The position numbers and the translations under genes are program-made. Positions 49,268-57,684 of a stretch of 60,267 nucleotides of DNA are shown here, one piece after another. How positions within the stretch are numbered: the first letter of the stretch is position 1; every line of letters starts with the position of its first letter. The notes under the pieces are model-generated. The model did no database searches, was not told the DNA's origin, and was given only the letters and a program-made list of their open reading frames with translations. Source of the stretch: Kiritimatiellia bacterium (GTDB lineage: Bacteria; Verrucomicrobiota; Kiritimatiellia; RFP12; UBA1067); the NCBI GenBank assembly GCA_017454745.1, contig JAFTCL010000036.1, positions 1 to 60,267 on the forward strand, written 5' to 3'.

Positions 49268-49269
49268 AA
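49259..49269 (+). promoter_or_regulatory. crRNA-handle-like 11-mer in cas leader
   Basis: GTGAATTGAAA, identical to the first 11 of the last 12 bases of this locus's CRISPR repeat (GTGAATTGAAAC). It lies 79 bases before cas3 on the same strand. The preceding bases do not resemble the repeat hairpin, so only the handle part is present. Confidence 0.4.
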
Positions 49270-49287
49270 AATGAGCTGGGATAATAA

Positions 49288-49330
49288 ACTCCGTTCATCC
49301 GTCATTGTCAGGAATGAGGATGAACGGAGT
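49288..49330 (+). promoter_or_regulatory. Long hairpin just upstream of the cas3 ribosome binding site
   Basis: ACTCCGTTCATCC (49288-49300) pairs perfectly with 49318-49330. Inside it TCATT (49302-49306) pairs with AATGA (49313-49317), leaving one bulged G and a six-base loop: 18 pairs in total. No T run follows, so it is not a classic terminator. AGAAAGG (49336-49342) and the cas3 ATG come right after it. Confidence 0.75.
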
Positions 49331-49347
49331 AAGTTAGAAAGGTTGCA

Positions 49348-51810
49348 ATGAATACGGCAGCAGATAGAAACAAATGTTTAGAAACAAAAGTCCCTCTCGC
49401 CAGGGAGGGGCAGTCTTTATTGTCACATTTGAAGGGTGTTGCTTTTCTAGCGAAAAATTTTGCAAAAGTTGTCGGTTTAGGGTATATCGCATATGTTTGC
49501 GGAATTCTTCATGACCTTGGAAAATATTCTGCTGCTTTCAAAAAGTATCTGAAGCGGGCATTTGAAGGTGAGTCGACTCATCGTGGAGATGTACGCCATG
49601 CTTGGCAAGGGGCCTTAGCGGTTCTTGAGGCTGAGGCACGTGGTGACATTTCTGCTGGACAGGCTGATTTGATGGCAAACATTGTCGCGTCCCATCATGG
49701 TGGGTTGACTGATATGATCGTTGATTCGGAACGTTTCCTCCCGCTACACATTCAAGAATTGTCCAGAAATCGTGTTGACGAGCATTTGTCTGTAGCAGAG
49801 TTGCCGGAGATGAATTCCCTTCTACGTACGATAGATTGGACTTCAGTTAAAGAAGAATTCGACGATCTGATAAAAAAGACCCCGAAACAACCTTATAATC
49901 GCCATCTTGCTGTCAAATTTATCTATTCCTGCCTTATTGACGCCGACCGATGCGATGCAGCCGGACAGAAGATGGATTCCACATTTCCGGATTGGGATGC
50001 CATGGAGTGTTGCTTGAACGCAAAGTTAGATGCGTTTTCGGATCAGTTAAACACTTCTCCTTTGAATGCCGTCCGCGCGTCGATTTCCGACCAATGCGCA
50101 ACCCAAGCCGACCGTGCCATTGGTGTATTCACGCTCTCTGTTCCGACAGGTGGCGGCAAGACATTGTCATCACTTCGTTTCGCGATCCGTCACGCTCGTG
50201 CGAACGGACTTAAGCGAATCATCTACGTCATCCCATATCTGTCCATCATTGATCAGACCGCTCACGAATTCCGTGAGATTTTTGGAAACAATGCCGATTC
50301 ATGGATTTTGGAACACCATTCAAACTTCCTCCTTGAGAGTGACGAAGAGGATGACTTAGAGCGATACGAACTCGGAACGCAACGTTGGGATGCGCCCATA
50401 GTGCTGACGACAATGGTCCAGTTTTTGGAGACCATAGCCAGCAACCGGGCATCCGATCTTCGCAAGTTTCACAACATGACGGAGTCCGTTTTCATTTTCG
50501 ACGAAGTTCAAGCACTCCCCGTTCATTGCATCCATCTTTTCACTCAAACAGTGAACTTTCTCTCGACCATTGGAAAGTCTTCTGTTGTTCTTTGCACAGC
50601 TACACAACCTCATCTGAACACTGTGGAGCGCCCCATTCGCTTGTCGGACTCTCCAAGTCTTGTTTCTTTGGACGAATCACAAAGAAAGTTGTTCAAGCGC
50701 ACAAATCTGGTCAATCTGACTTGGGAGAATGGCAAAGAACGGACATTTACATGTGAAGAAATCGCCGCTTTTGCCCAATGTAAGATTGCGGAGGGTTTGA
50801 GCACGCTTGTCATCTTGAACACGAAGTCAGAAGCTAAAGCTGTCTTTTCTTCCACTGTTGTTTCAAAAGCGAAGAAATTCTTTCTCTCGACCAATCTTTG
50901 TCCAGCGCACCGTCTAGACGTTCTATCCGAAATCCGCACAACACTAAAGGCGCGGGAAAAGCATCCCGAAGACGAAACCCCGCCGGTGCTTTGCGTAAGC
51001 ACGCAACTTGTCGAGGCTGGTGTCGATGTTTCCTTCGATTGTGTTATTCGAGCTGAGGCTGGCTTGGACTCCATTGTTCAAGCTGCTGGGCGATGTAACC
51101 GTCATGGAAAAAGTCCTAAACAGTGTGATGTATTTGTCGTTCGAGTGGCTGATGATGAGGAGCGGCTGGCGAACTTGCCTGATATCCAATGTGGGAAAGA
51201 TATTACCGATCGGGTACTCAATCGGGAATACCCCGGCGATTTGGGTTCGGCTTTGGATAAGTACTACGATAATCGGTTTAATCTACTCGAACAAAAATCG
51301 AAAATGGATTGTCCCGTTTGGACGACATCAAAACACAGCCAACATCCCGATAACTCCGATGGGACAATCCTCGATTGGCTTGGTTTGAATAGGTGTGCGA
51401 GGCAAGCATACAAAAACGCACATAACGGCAAATCCTATCCGGGACTGGCCACAGCTTTCCAAACCGCCGCAGAACATTTCTCGGTCATAGAAGGCTATCA
51501 CATTGGCGTGGTAGTCCCCTACAAAAAGCCTGGACAGGAAAGTACCGTCAACCATCTTGTTGGTGACTTCCTGAAAACTCGGAACTGGCTTAAGGAAGCG
51601 CGAGATAGTGAAACTATAGCTGCCATATTCAGAATTCGCTCCCGCATTCTTCGCCGTCTCCAGCAATACACTATCTCTATCTACGCCAACCAAGAGTCTG
51701 CTATCAAGGAAGTAGCCGACCTTGTGGACGATACGTTCTATTTTCTCTCTCCCGCCCATTATGATTCTGTCTTGGGCCTGATACAACAAAAAGGATTTCT
51801 GTCTGTCTGA
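49348..51810 (+). CDS. cas3: CRISPR helicase/nuclease Cas3 (type I-C)
   Basis: 820 residues. It degrades target DNA recruited by the I-C Cascade. The HD nuclease domain has His in SLLSHLKG (27), HDLGK at 55-59 and SHHGG. The SF2 helicase has Walker A SVPTGGGKTLSS (near 265), IFDEVQALP (DEAD-like box), SSVVLCTATQP (motif III), QLVEAGVDVSFD (motif V) and QAAGRCNRHG (motif VI). ATG 49348 follows AGAAAGG. It is the first gene of the cas run and twelve bases separate it from cas5. GC content is visibly lower than in the housekeeping genes, consistent with acquisition. Confidence 0.96.
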   Translation: MNTAADRNKCLETKVPLAREGQSLLSHLKGVAFLAKNFAKVVGLGYIAYVCGILHDLGKYSAAFKKYLKRAFEGESTHRGDVRHAWQGALAVLEAEARGDISAGQADLMANIVASHHGGLTDMIVDSERFLPLHIQELSRNRVDEHLSVAELPEMNSLLRTIDWTSVKEEFDDLIKKTPKQPYNRHLAVKFIYSCLIDADRCDAAGQKMDSTFPDWDAMECCLNAKLDAFSDQLNTSPLNAVRASISDQCATQADRAIGVFTLSVPTGGGKTLSSLRFAIRHARANGLKRIIYVIPYLSIIDQTAHEFREIFGNNADSWILEHHSNFLLESDEEDDLERYELGTQRWDAPIVLTTMVQFLETIASNRASDLRKFHNMTESVFIFDEVQALPVHCIHLFTQTVNFLSTIGKSSVVLCTATQPHLNTVERPIRLSDSPSLVSLDESQRKLFKRTNLVNLTWENGKERTFTCEEIAAFAQCKIAEGLSTLVILNTKSEAKAVFSSTVVSKAKKFFLSTNLCPAHRLDVLSEIRTTLKAREKHPEDETPPVLCVSTQLVEAGVDVSFDCVIRAEAGLDSIVQAAGRCNRHGKSPKQCDVFVVRVADDEERLANLPDIQCGKDITDRVLNREYPGDLGSALDKYYDNRFNLLEQKSKMDCPVWTTSKHSQHPDNSDGTILDWLGLNRCARQAYKNAHNGKSYPGLATAFQTAAEHFSVIEGYHIGVVVPYKKPGQESTVNHLVGDFLKTRNWLKEARDSETIAAIFRIRSRILRRLQQYTISIYANQESAIKEVADLVDDTFYFLSPAHYDSVLGLIQQKGFLSV

Positions 51811-51821
51811 TTGGAGGTCTT

Positions 51822-52619
51822 ATGAATACCATCGCACGAAAGAGAAACTGCATTGAATTCAAGGTCTGGGGCGCATACGCGCTCTTCTCTGACCCAATCA
51901 CAAGAATCGGTGGGGAAAAGTTTTCCTACCAAGTTCCAACCTACGAGGCCATGAAGGGTGTGGTCGAAAGTATCTACTGGAAACCGCCGATCATATGGTT
52001 CGTCGATGCTGTTCGCGTAATAAAGCGAATCCAAACGGAATCGAAGGGTGTCAAAACACTTATGATGGATGGGATATACCCTTCCTTGAAGGATCCCACG
52101 AAAAAGAAAGAACAATCCCAGTCTGATCTTTCGTTTTATACCTACCTTCGAGATGTCGAATACCAAGTGCTGGCCCACTTTGAGTTCAATCGGAATTACC
52201 CTGATCTCAAAGCCGACTGGAACGAGAACAAGCACCACAACATCGCCAAGCGTGCCGTGACCAAAGGCGGGCGGCGTGACATTTTCCTTGGGACACGTGA
52301 ATGTCAAGGATATGTCGAGCCGTGTGAATTCGGTTCTGGCGTGGGATTCTACGACAACTATGGTGAAATCGAATTCGGTCCCATGTTTCATGGCTATGAC
52401 TATCCGAACGAAACCGGGAAGGCAGAACTGTGGAAGCGTCTTTGGCGTGCCAAGATGGAGGATGGGGTTGTGGTTTTTCCATCTCCTGCACAATGTCCTG
52501 CCGAAATGCGTCAGTTCGTCCGCGCCATGCAACCGACACCTTTCGTTAATAATCGCAATTTCACAATGGTTGACAGGGACAAATCGCTTGTCGAAATGCT
52601 GACGGAAGAGGAGGTCTGA
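51822..52619 (+). CDS. cas5: Cas5c (Cas5d), crRNA-processing subunit of type I-C
   Basis: 265 residues. In type I-C this subunit replaces Cas6: it cuts the repeat hairpin and caps the 5' handle of the crRNA. N-terminal FKVWGAYALFSDPITRIGGE and TYEAMKGVVESIYWKP are the conserved Cas5 start, and TRECQGYVEPCEFG is a typical middle motif. GTGVGFYD-type glycines (GSGVGFYDNYG) follow. The next gene starts two bases after the stop. Assignment is supported by sequence and gene order. Confidence 0.95.
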   Translation: MNTIARKRNCIEFKVWGAYALFSDPITRIGGEKFSYQVPTYEAMKGVVESIYWKPPIIWFVDAVRVIKRIQTESKGVKTLMMDGIYPSLKDPTKKKEQSQSDLSFYTYLRDVEYQVLAHFEFNRNYPDLKADWNENKHHNIAKRAVTKGGRRDIFLGTRECQGYVEPCEFGSGVGFYDNYGEIEFGPMFHGYDYPNETGKAELWKRLWRAKMEDGVVVFPSPAQCPAEMRQFVRAMQPTPFVNNRNFTMVDRDKSLVEMLTEEEV

Positions 52620-52621
52620 TC

Positions 52622-54583
52622 ATGGGACTTTGGCAAAATCTCGTCGCTGGATATGATGAAAACTCCATGCAACTTTCCAATGTCGCGGCTGGCGGCATTT
52701 ATCCGCTTTCCTCCACGACTGTTTCAAATCAAACCGAGATGTTGGCGGTCATTGTTCTTGACGAGAATGGTCACTTCATTCGGTCGGAAATGATTTCCAA
52801 ACGAAACGATAAGAAAGGTATCTTTCTTGTAAGCATTCCTATACCCGTCACACAGGAAAGCCTAAGTCGAGCACGGCAAAGCAATGCTCATCCGGTTTTC
52901 GATCAGCGGGAGTACGTGTTTCCGGGAGTTGAAAATAACCGGCAAAAACCGACTGAAAAGAATACAAAGTACAAGGCGCTTCTCCGGGAATTTGCCGAGT
53001 CCCCTTTTTCCACATCTGCAGTCAAAGCGGTATGGAATTACATTTCGGACGAAAATCGCGAGTTCTCCTCCGACCTTCCAGAAGGTACCAAGGCAAAAAC
53101 TATAGTTTTGTTCAAGGTTGAAATCCCCGGCTGTCCCGAAACGGCCTTGTGGAAATCTCCAGAGTTGTTCAAGTTGTGGCACTCGTTCTATTTAGGCAAG
53201 GTTGCGGACGAGTCCTCAAATGCCATCGATTTTGTAACTGGTAAGACAATGCCGGTTGCGCAGTTCCACCCGAAGAAGGTCCTTTCTTTTGCCGGAAACG
53301 CAAAACTGATTTCGGCGAATGACGAAAAGAATTTTACATTCCGAGGAATTTATCGACATCCGAAAAACCTGCCTAAAAGCGCCCAGACGGCGTTTGAAAA
53401 ACAATTTGGACTTTCCGATGCCGTAACAATCGGTTACGAAACATCTCAAAAGGCTCATCAGTATCTACGCTATTTGATGGCCAACCATGGTATATCGTGC
53501 GGTGATCAGGTTATCGTTCCGTTTTCCATCGGCACATCGGGGAAAATGATCCCTTCACCGCCAGTCCAAGACAGTGACGATGACTGGAATGAGGATGAAA
53601 CGGAGACGACAGCTGACACGATTATGAAGCTGGGCTCGCGCTCCGGGAAGAATTACGCTAAATCAATCCGCAACGCACTTCATGGGTATGAACTCGATAG
53701 GCAATGGAAGGCCCACGCCCGCTCCGCCATTGTGATTCTAGAAGCGGCAACGCCAGGCCGTTTGTCTGTCACATTTTACCGTGAGTTCGCTTCCTCAGAA
53801 TATATGGAGTGTATCGCGCAGTGGCACGAGGAATGCATGTGGCCGCTGTGGCACAAAAAGGACAAACAAGCGCTAATGTATTTTGGAGCTCCATCCATCG
53901 ACAGAATCATCCAAGCAGCATTCGGCTGGCCAAAGCCGGGCCAAGACAAGGCTTATGAGAAAATCCGAATGCGGGCTCGCCAGAACTTAATCCGTTCAAT
54001 ATTCGATAATGCGCCGATTCCTGCGGATTATCTTGCAAACGCCATTTCTCGCGTTTCGAATCCGCTGGGAATCACGGGCAAGAATGGTACTTTCGACCGC
54101 AAACGTTTCTCATCAGTTTTAGCGACAACCTGCGCCATTTTCAAACACGAAACCTACAATCAAGAGGAGTCATTCGATATGAGCATTGAACCCAAACGAA
54201 CCGACCGTGACTATCTCTACGGGAGATTACTCGGTGCCGCTGACAAACTGGAGCAATACGCGCTTCGAAAGAAGAATAATGACCGTCCTGTGACGGCAGC
54301 CATCCGCTACATGCAGACGTTTTCGCAACGTCCGTTTTCGGCTTGGCAGATTATTCACCAGTCGCTCGTCCCTTATAAGCAGCAAGTGAGAGGGTCGATT
54401 GCCGATATGGAATTACAGGCCATTTTCAACCAGTTTAATGGCGATGGAAAGGATTTCGGCAATGATTCGCCCCTGTCCGGACACTATCTCATCGGTTACT
54501 ACCACGAGTGTGCTTACATCGACGAGCTTATTCGAGCAGCTCATGAAAAAACTTCAGTCAACAACCAACAACAGGAGAACTAA
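52622..54583 (+). CDS. cas8c: Cas8c (Csd1), large subunit of the type I-C complex
   Basis: 653 residues. It recognises the PAM in the I-C Cascade. The start MGLWQNLVAGYDENS and the central LSGRSGKNYAKSIRN-like and RLSVTFYREFASSEYMECI regions agree with the Csd1 family, as does the length (~600-650). An internal start with its own ribosome binding site near the 3' end would yield Cas11c (see 54179-54583). It is tightly packed between cas5 and cas7 (two- and three-base gaps). Confidence 0.93.
   Translation: MGLWQNLVAGYDENSMQLSNVAAGGIYPLSSTTVSNQTEMLAVIVLDENGHFIRSEMISKRNDKKGIFLVSIPIPVTQESLSRARQSNAHPVFDQREYVFPGVENNRQKPTEKNTKYKALLREFAESPFSTSAVKAVWNYISDENREFSSDLPEGTKAKTIVLFKVEIPGCPETALWKSPELFKLWHSFYLGKVADESSNAIDFVTGKTMPVAQFHPKKVLSFAGNAKLISANDEKNFTFRGIYRHPKNLPKSAQTAFEKQFGLSDAVTIGYETSQKAHQYLRYLMANHGISCGDQVIVPFSIGTSGKMIPSPPVQDSDDDWNEDETETTADTIMKLGSRSGKNYAKSIRNALHGYELDRQWKAHARSAIVILEAATPGRLSVTFYREFASSEYMECIAQWHEECMWPLWHKKDKQALMYFGAPSIDRIIQAAFGWPKPGQDKAYEKIRMRARQNLIRSIFDNAPIPADYLANAISRVSNPLGITGKNGTFDRKRFSSVLATTCAIFKHETYNQEESFDMSIEPKRTDRDYLYGRLLGAADKLEQYALRKKNNDRPVTAAIRYMQTFSQRPFSAWQIIHQSLVPYKQQVRGSIADMELQAIFNQFNGDGKDFGNDSPLSGHYLIGYYHECAYIDELIRAAHEKTSVNNQQQEN
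54179..54583 (+). CDS. cas11c: Cas11c small subunit from an internal start in cas8c
   Basis: 134 residues in frame with cas8c. AGAGGAG at 54163-54169 lies nine bases before ATG 54179, a strong Shine-Dalgarno site inside a coding region. The product (MSIEPKRTDRDYLYGRLLGA ...) is helical and of the right size. In other type I-C systems a small subunit is known to be made from the 3' end of cas8c in this way. The sequence here shows the needed signal directly; expression is inferred. Confidence 0.75.
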   Translation: MSIEPKRTDRDYLYGRLLGAADKLEQYALRKKNNDRPVTAAIRYMQTFSQRPFSAWQIIHQSLVPYKQQVRGSIADMELQAIFNQFNGDGKDFGNDSPLSGHYLIGYYHECAYIDELIRAAHEKTSVNNQQQEN

Positions 54584-54586
54584 TCC

Positions 54587-55459
54587 ATGAACAATCCGAT
54601 CCAGAACAAGGTTGACTTCGCCGTCATCATCGGTGTCAACCATGCCAACCCCAACGGTGACCCTCTCAACGCGAACCGCCCGCGCCAGACAATCGACCGT
54701 CTAGGTGAAATCTCCGATGTGTGTCTTAAACGTAAAATACGCAATCGGCTTCTCGAAATGGGTGAGGAAATTTTCGTCCAGTCCGATGACAATAGATCAG
54801 ATGAGTATCGTTCGTTGAAAGCAAGGTTTGATGCTTCAGAAGTGGCAGCTTCTGAAGATGTCCGTAGGGCAGTAAACGAAAAATGGCTGGATGTTAGGGC
54901 GTTTGGACAAGTGTTCGCATTCGGAGATACCGGATCGGGTGCCGTTTCCATTGGCATTCGTGGCCCAGTAACCATTCAGAGTGCTTATTCACTTGAACCA
55001 ATTGTGCCAGAAAGTATCCAGATTACCAAGAGCGTTAATCTGGAAACGAACGAGGCTAATCCCGACAAAAAGGATGCGGACACGATGGGGATGAAACATC
55101 GCGTTTCCTCGGCCGTCTATGTTGCATATGGTGCCATTACTCCGCAGTTGGCGGAGAAAACAGGTTTCTCTGCTGATGACGCTGAGAAAATAAAAAATGC
55201 TTTGCGGTCTCTCTTTGAGGGTGATGCTTCCTCTGCTCGTCCCGAAGGATCAATGGAGATCTTGGCCGTAATCTGGTGTGAGCATAATTCACCTTGCGGA
55301 CAGTATTCGTCGGCACATGTCCATCGGGAAATCAAGGATGCCATTGACAAGGATGGCAAAATCGATGAAGAGAAGGTCCGTAAGTCACTTTCTGTCTTGG
55401 AACCGCAGTTTTTGCCGGCTCTTGAAGGTGACGAATTAGCCAAATTGCCGCATCGTTAA
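54587..55459 (+). CDS. cas7: Cas7 (Csd2), backbone subunit of the type I-C complex
   Basis: 290 residues. It forms the helical backbone on the crRNA spacer. The N-terminus NKVDFAVIIGVNHANPNGDP followed by NRPRQTIDRLGEISDVCLKRKIRN is the hallmark of Csd2/Cas7. FGQVFAFGDTGSGAVSIGIRG, KHRVSSAVYVAYG and a C-terminal acidic stretch complete it. AGGAG precedes ATG 54587, three bases after cas8c. In most I-C loci cas4 follows directly; here heptamer repeats and two other genes intervene. Confidence 0.96.
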   Translation: MNNPIQNKVDFAVIIGVNHANPNGDPLNANRPRQTIDRLGEISDVCLKRKIRNRLLEMGEEIFVQSDDNRSDEYRSLKARFDASEVAASEDVRRAVNEKWLDVRAFGQVFAFGDTGSGAVSIGIRGPVTIQSAYSLEPIVPESIQITKSVNLETNEANPDKKDADTMGMKHRVSSAVYVAYGAITPQLAEKTGFSADDAEKIKNALRSLFEGDASSARPEGSMEILAVIWCEHNSPCGQYSSAHVHREIKDAIDKDGKIDEEKVRKSLSVLEPQFLPALEGDELAKLPHR

Positions 55460-55484
55460 CGACACAAGGATAACATTGGTTCGT

Positions 55485-55563
55485 GACTTCAGACATCGGA
55501 CATCAGACTTAAGACCTCGGTATGCCAAAACGCTGGAAGTCTGAGGGCTTAAGTCTGAAGTCC
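55485..55563. repeat. Heptamer inverted repeat C (cas7/four-helix gene gap)
   Basis: The left arm, 55485-55519, is five heptads of the form GACNTNR (first unit GACTTCA). The right arm, 55532-55563, is the same heptad family on the other strand. TCAGACTTAAG in the left arm (55502-55512) can pair with CTTAAGTCTGA on the right (55548-55558), extended by CCTC/GAGG after one mismatch, giving a hairpin with a ~25-base loop. The right arm differs from 56426-56457 at one of 32 positions. Confidence 0.85.
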
Positions 55564-55586
55564 TTGGCAAAGAAAGGAGCCGTTAC

Positions 55587-56369
55587 ATGAATTCTGCCAT
55601 TGCGCCGTCTGGCGGATTCCGAAAGATGTTCTCTTTCGGTTACACATGCCTTGTCTATCATGCGACCACGCTGTTCTGCAGGCGGGTTTATCCTTGGAAG
55701 GATGATCCGCTCGGCAAAACAAGTGGGCAGATGATCGGGGCGGCGCGGTCTGCGCGGCAGAACATCGTTGAGGCGTCGGCCCGTGCCGGCACATCGAAGG
55801 AGACGGAACTGAAGTTGCTGGATGTCGCCAAGGGGAGTCTCGCGGAACTGGAAGGCGATTACGAGGCGTTCCTGATTGATGCGGGTGAAGTCATCTGGTC
55901 GAATTCCGATGAACGGTATCGTACGGTGGCGGCATTGCAGCTTGACCAGTTTGTGACTGAGGATGATGTCTTGCACAATTTCAGTGTCTATCTGTTGGAG
56001 ATGAAGAATCGTTTTGCGCCGTGGCTGGAAAATAAGGATCCGCTTGTGGTGGCAAATGCGATCATTGTGGTCATCGAGCGGGCTAAAGCGTTGTTGTACG
56101 GACAGATCCAGAAGACGATGGAAGCGTTTTCCGCGAGTGGCGATTTTCGTGAACGGTTGACCCGTTTGCGTCTTGAGCAGCGCGAGAACCTGCAACAGGC
56201 AAAAGCGGTCGAACCACCGCCCCCCGTGTGTCCCGCTTGCGGGAAACCGATGCGGAAGCGCATTGCCAAGTCGGGCCCCGGCAAAGGTAAGCCGTTCTGG
56301 GGTTGCACGGGTTATCCCGCCTGTAAAGCCATAAAGGAGTTCGGAGAAGGCGAGGAGTCCGATGGGTAG
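55587..56369 (+). CDS. Four-helix-bundle (S23/Avd-like) protein with zinc ribbon
   Basis: 260 residues. Residues ~15-185 show the four-helix-bundle family related to the 23S rRNA intervening-sequence protein and to Avd (GQMIGAARSARQNIVEASAR, KLLDVAKGSLAELEGDYEAF). A C-terminal topoisomerase I-type zinc ribbon follows, with Cys at 215, 218, 240 and 246 (CPACGKPM ... FWGCTGYPAC). Members are often found in small inserted elements; the zinc ribbon suggests nucleic-acid binding. AAGGAG lies seven bases before ATG 55587. It is not a cas gene, and it interrupts the cas operon between two heptamer arrays. Function unknown. Confidence 0.8.
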   Translation: MNSAIAPSGGFRKMFSFGYTCLVYHATTLFCRRVYPWKDDPLGKTSGQMIGAARSARQNIVEASARAGTSKETELKLLDVAKGSLAELEGDYEAFLIDAGEVIWSNSDERYRTVAALQLDQFVTEDDVLHNFSVYLLEMKNRFAPWLENKDPLVVANAIIVVIERAKALLYGQIQKTMEAFSASGDFRERLTRLRLEQRENLQQAKAVEPPPPVCPACGKPMRKRIAKSGPGKGKPFWGCTGYPACKAIKEFGEGEESDG

Positions 56370-56375
56370 GAGATG

Positions 56376-56457
56376 GACTTCCGACATCGGACTTCCGACT
56401 TCAGAAAGCTACCCTGACCTCAAATGCTGGAAGTCTGATGGCTTAAGTCTGAAGTCC
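56376..56457. repeat. Heptamer inverted repeat D (four-helix/rhuM gap)
   Basis: The left arm, 56376-56403, is four heptads (GACTTCC twice, GACATCG, GACTTCA). The right arm, 56426-56457, is the complementary-strand version, one mismatch in 32 from the right arm of array C. It starts six bases after the four-helix gene stop. Confidence 0.85.
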
Positions 56458-56507
56458 AGTCCATCACCCGTCACGATCATGTGAAATGCGCCATGGAGGT
56501 AACGGTT

Positions 56508-57581
56508 ATGCCGCGAAAGAAACCCAAAAAGTTTGAACCTATTGATTCGCAGAAGTCGTCTGCGGCGCAATTCCTCACCTATGTCGCCTCGACAGGCGCG
56601 GGCGATGAGAAGTGCGAAATCCGCTATGAGGACGAAAATATCTGGATGAGTCAGAAGATGCTCGCGGCGGTGTACGGGGTGGAGGTGCCGAACATTTCAT
56701 ACCACCTGCGTAAGTTATTCGATGATGCGGAACTAGACAAAGAATCAGTTATTAAAGAAATTTTAATAACTGCCACTGATGGTAAATCCTATTCTGTCAA
56801 TCACTACAATCTGCAGGTCATCATTGCGCTCGGCTTCAAGATTGATAACGAGCGCGCTGTCCAGTTCCGGAAGTGGGCGAACCAGATTGTGTCTGAATAC
56901 ACGATCAAGGGTTGGGTGATGGATGACCAGCGTCTTAAAGACGGTTCGCCTATCACGGACAAGTATTTTGAGCAGCAACTCGAACGCATCCGCGAAATCA
57001 GACTGAGCGAACGGAAGTTCTATCAGAAAATCACCGATCTCTACGCCACGGCCATTGACTACGACCGTACCGCCAACACAACGCGCGTTTTCTTCGCTAC
57101 AGTCCAGAACCGGATGCACCAGACTGTCCACGGACGCACGGCGGCGGAACTCATTTTCGAGCGGGCCGATGCCGACAAGGAACACATGGGACTCACAACA
57201 TGGGAGGATGCCCCGGACGGCAAGATACAGAAGTTCGATGTGACGGTTGCCAAAAACTATCTGACGGAAGAAGAGCTGCAAATCATGGGGCGGATTGTCA
57301 ATGCGTTCCTCGACTTCGCTGAACTCAAGACAATCCGCAAGATTCCGCTGACGATGGAGGACTGGCGGAAGCAGTTAGAATCCTTTCTTGAATTCTTCGA
57401 CCGCCATCCTCCGAAATATAGCGGTGATCCGGTTTCGGCATTTATGGCGCAGCAACATGCTGAAACCGAGTTCGAGAAGTACCGGGTCATGCAGGACCAT
57501 CTTTTCATGAGCGACTATGACCGCTATCTGCTGGAATTGGAAGAACACGTTAAGCGGGAGAAAGGTGATGCTGAACAATAG
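56508..57581 (+). CDS. RhuM-family protein
   Basis: 357 residues. It matches the virulence RhuM family (IWMSQKMLAAVYGVEVPNIS, HYNLQVIIALGFKIDNERAV, FRKWANQIVSEYTIKGWVMD, HGRTAAELIFERADADKEHM, MTMEDWRKQL-like). The N-terminal part looks like a winged-helix/DNA-binding region acting on an unknown target. The family is common beside restriction-modification and CRISPR loci and in mobile DNA, and its biochemical role is unsettled. I chose ATG 56508 with GGAGGT seven bases upstream; a GTG at 56481 is possible. It is bracketed by heptamer repeats D and E. Confidence 0.85.
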   Translation: MPRKKPKKFEPIDSQKSSAAQFLTYVASTGAGDEKCEIRYEDENIWMSQKMLAAVYGVEVPNISYHLRKLFDDAELDKESVIKEILITATDGKSYSVNHYNLQVIIALGFKIDNERAVQFRKWANQIVSEYTIKGWVMDDQRLKDGSPITDKYFEQQLERIREIRLSERKFYQKITDLYATAIDYDRTANTTRVFFATVQNRMHQTVHGRTAAELIFERADADKEHMGLTTWEDAPDGKIQKFDVTVAKNYLTEEELQIMGRIVNAFLDFAELKTIRKIPLTMEDWRKQLESFLEFFDRHPPKYSGDPVSAFMAQQHAETEFEKYRVMQDHLFMSDYDRYLLELEEHVKREKGDAEQ

Positions 57582-57661
57582 GACTTCAGACATCGGACTT
57601 CTGGCCTCAGAGAACTACTTTTCCCTAAGGGCCTTAAGTCTGATGTCTTAAGTCCAAAGTC
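57582..57661. repeat. Heptamer inverted repeat E (rhuM/cas4 gap)
   Basis: The left arm, 57582-57609, holds four heptads (GACTTCA, GACATCG, GACTTCT, GGCCTCA). The right arm, 57632-57661, is the same family on the other strand. Nineteen bases from 57582 differ once from 55485-55503. It starts directly at the rhuM stop and ends 24 bases before cas4. Confidence 0.85.
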
Positions 57662-57684
57662 AACAAACAGAGTTTAATCCAACC

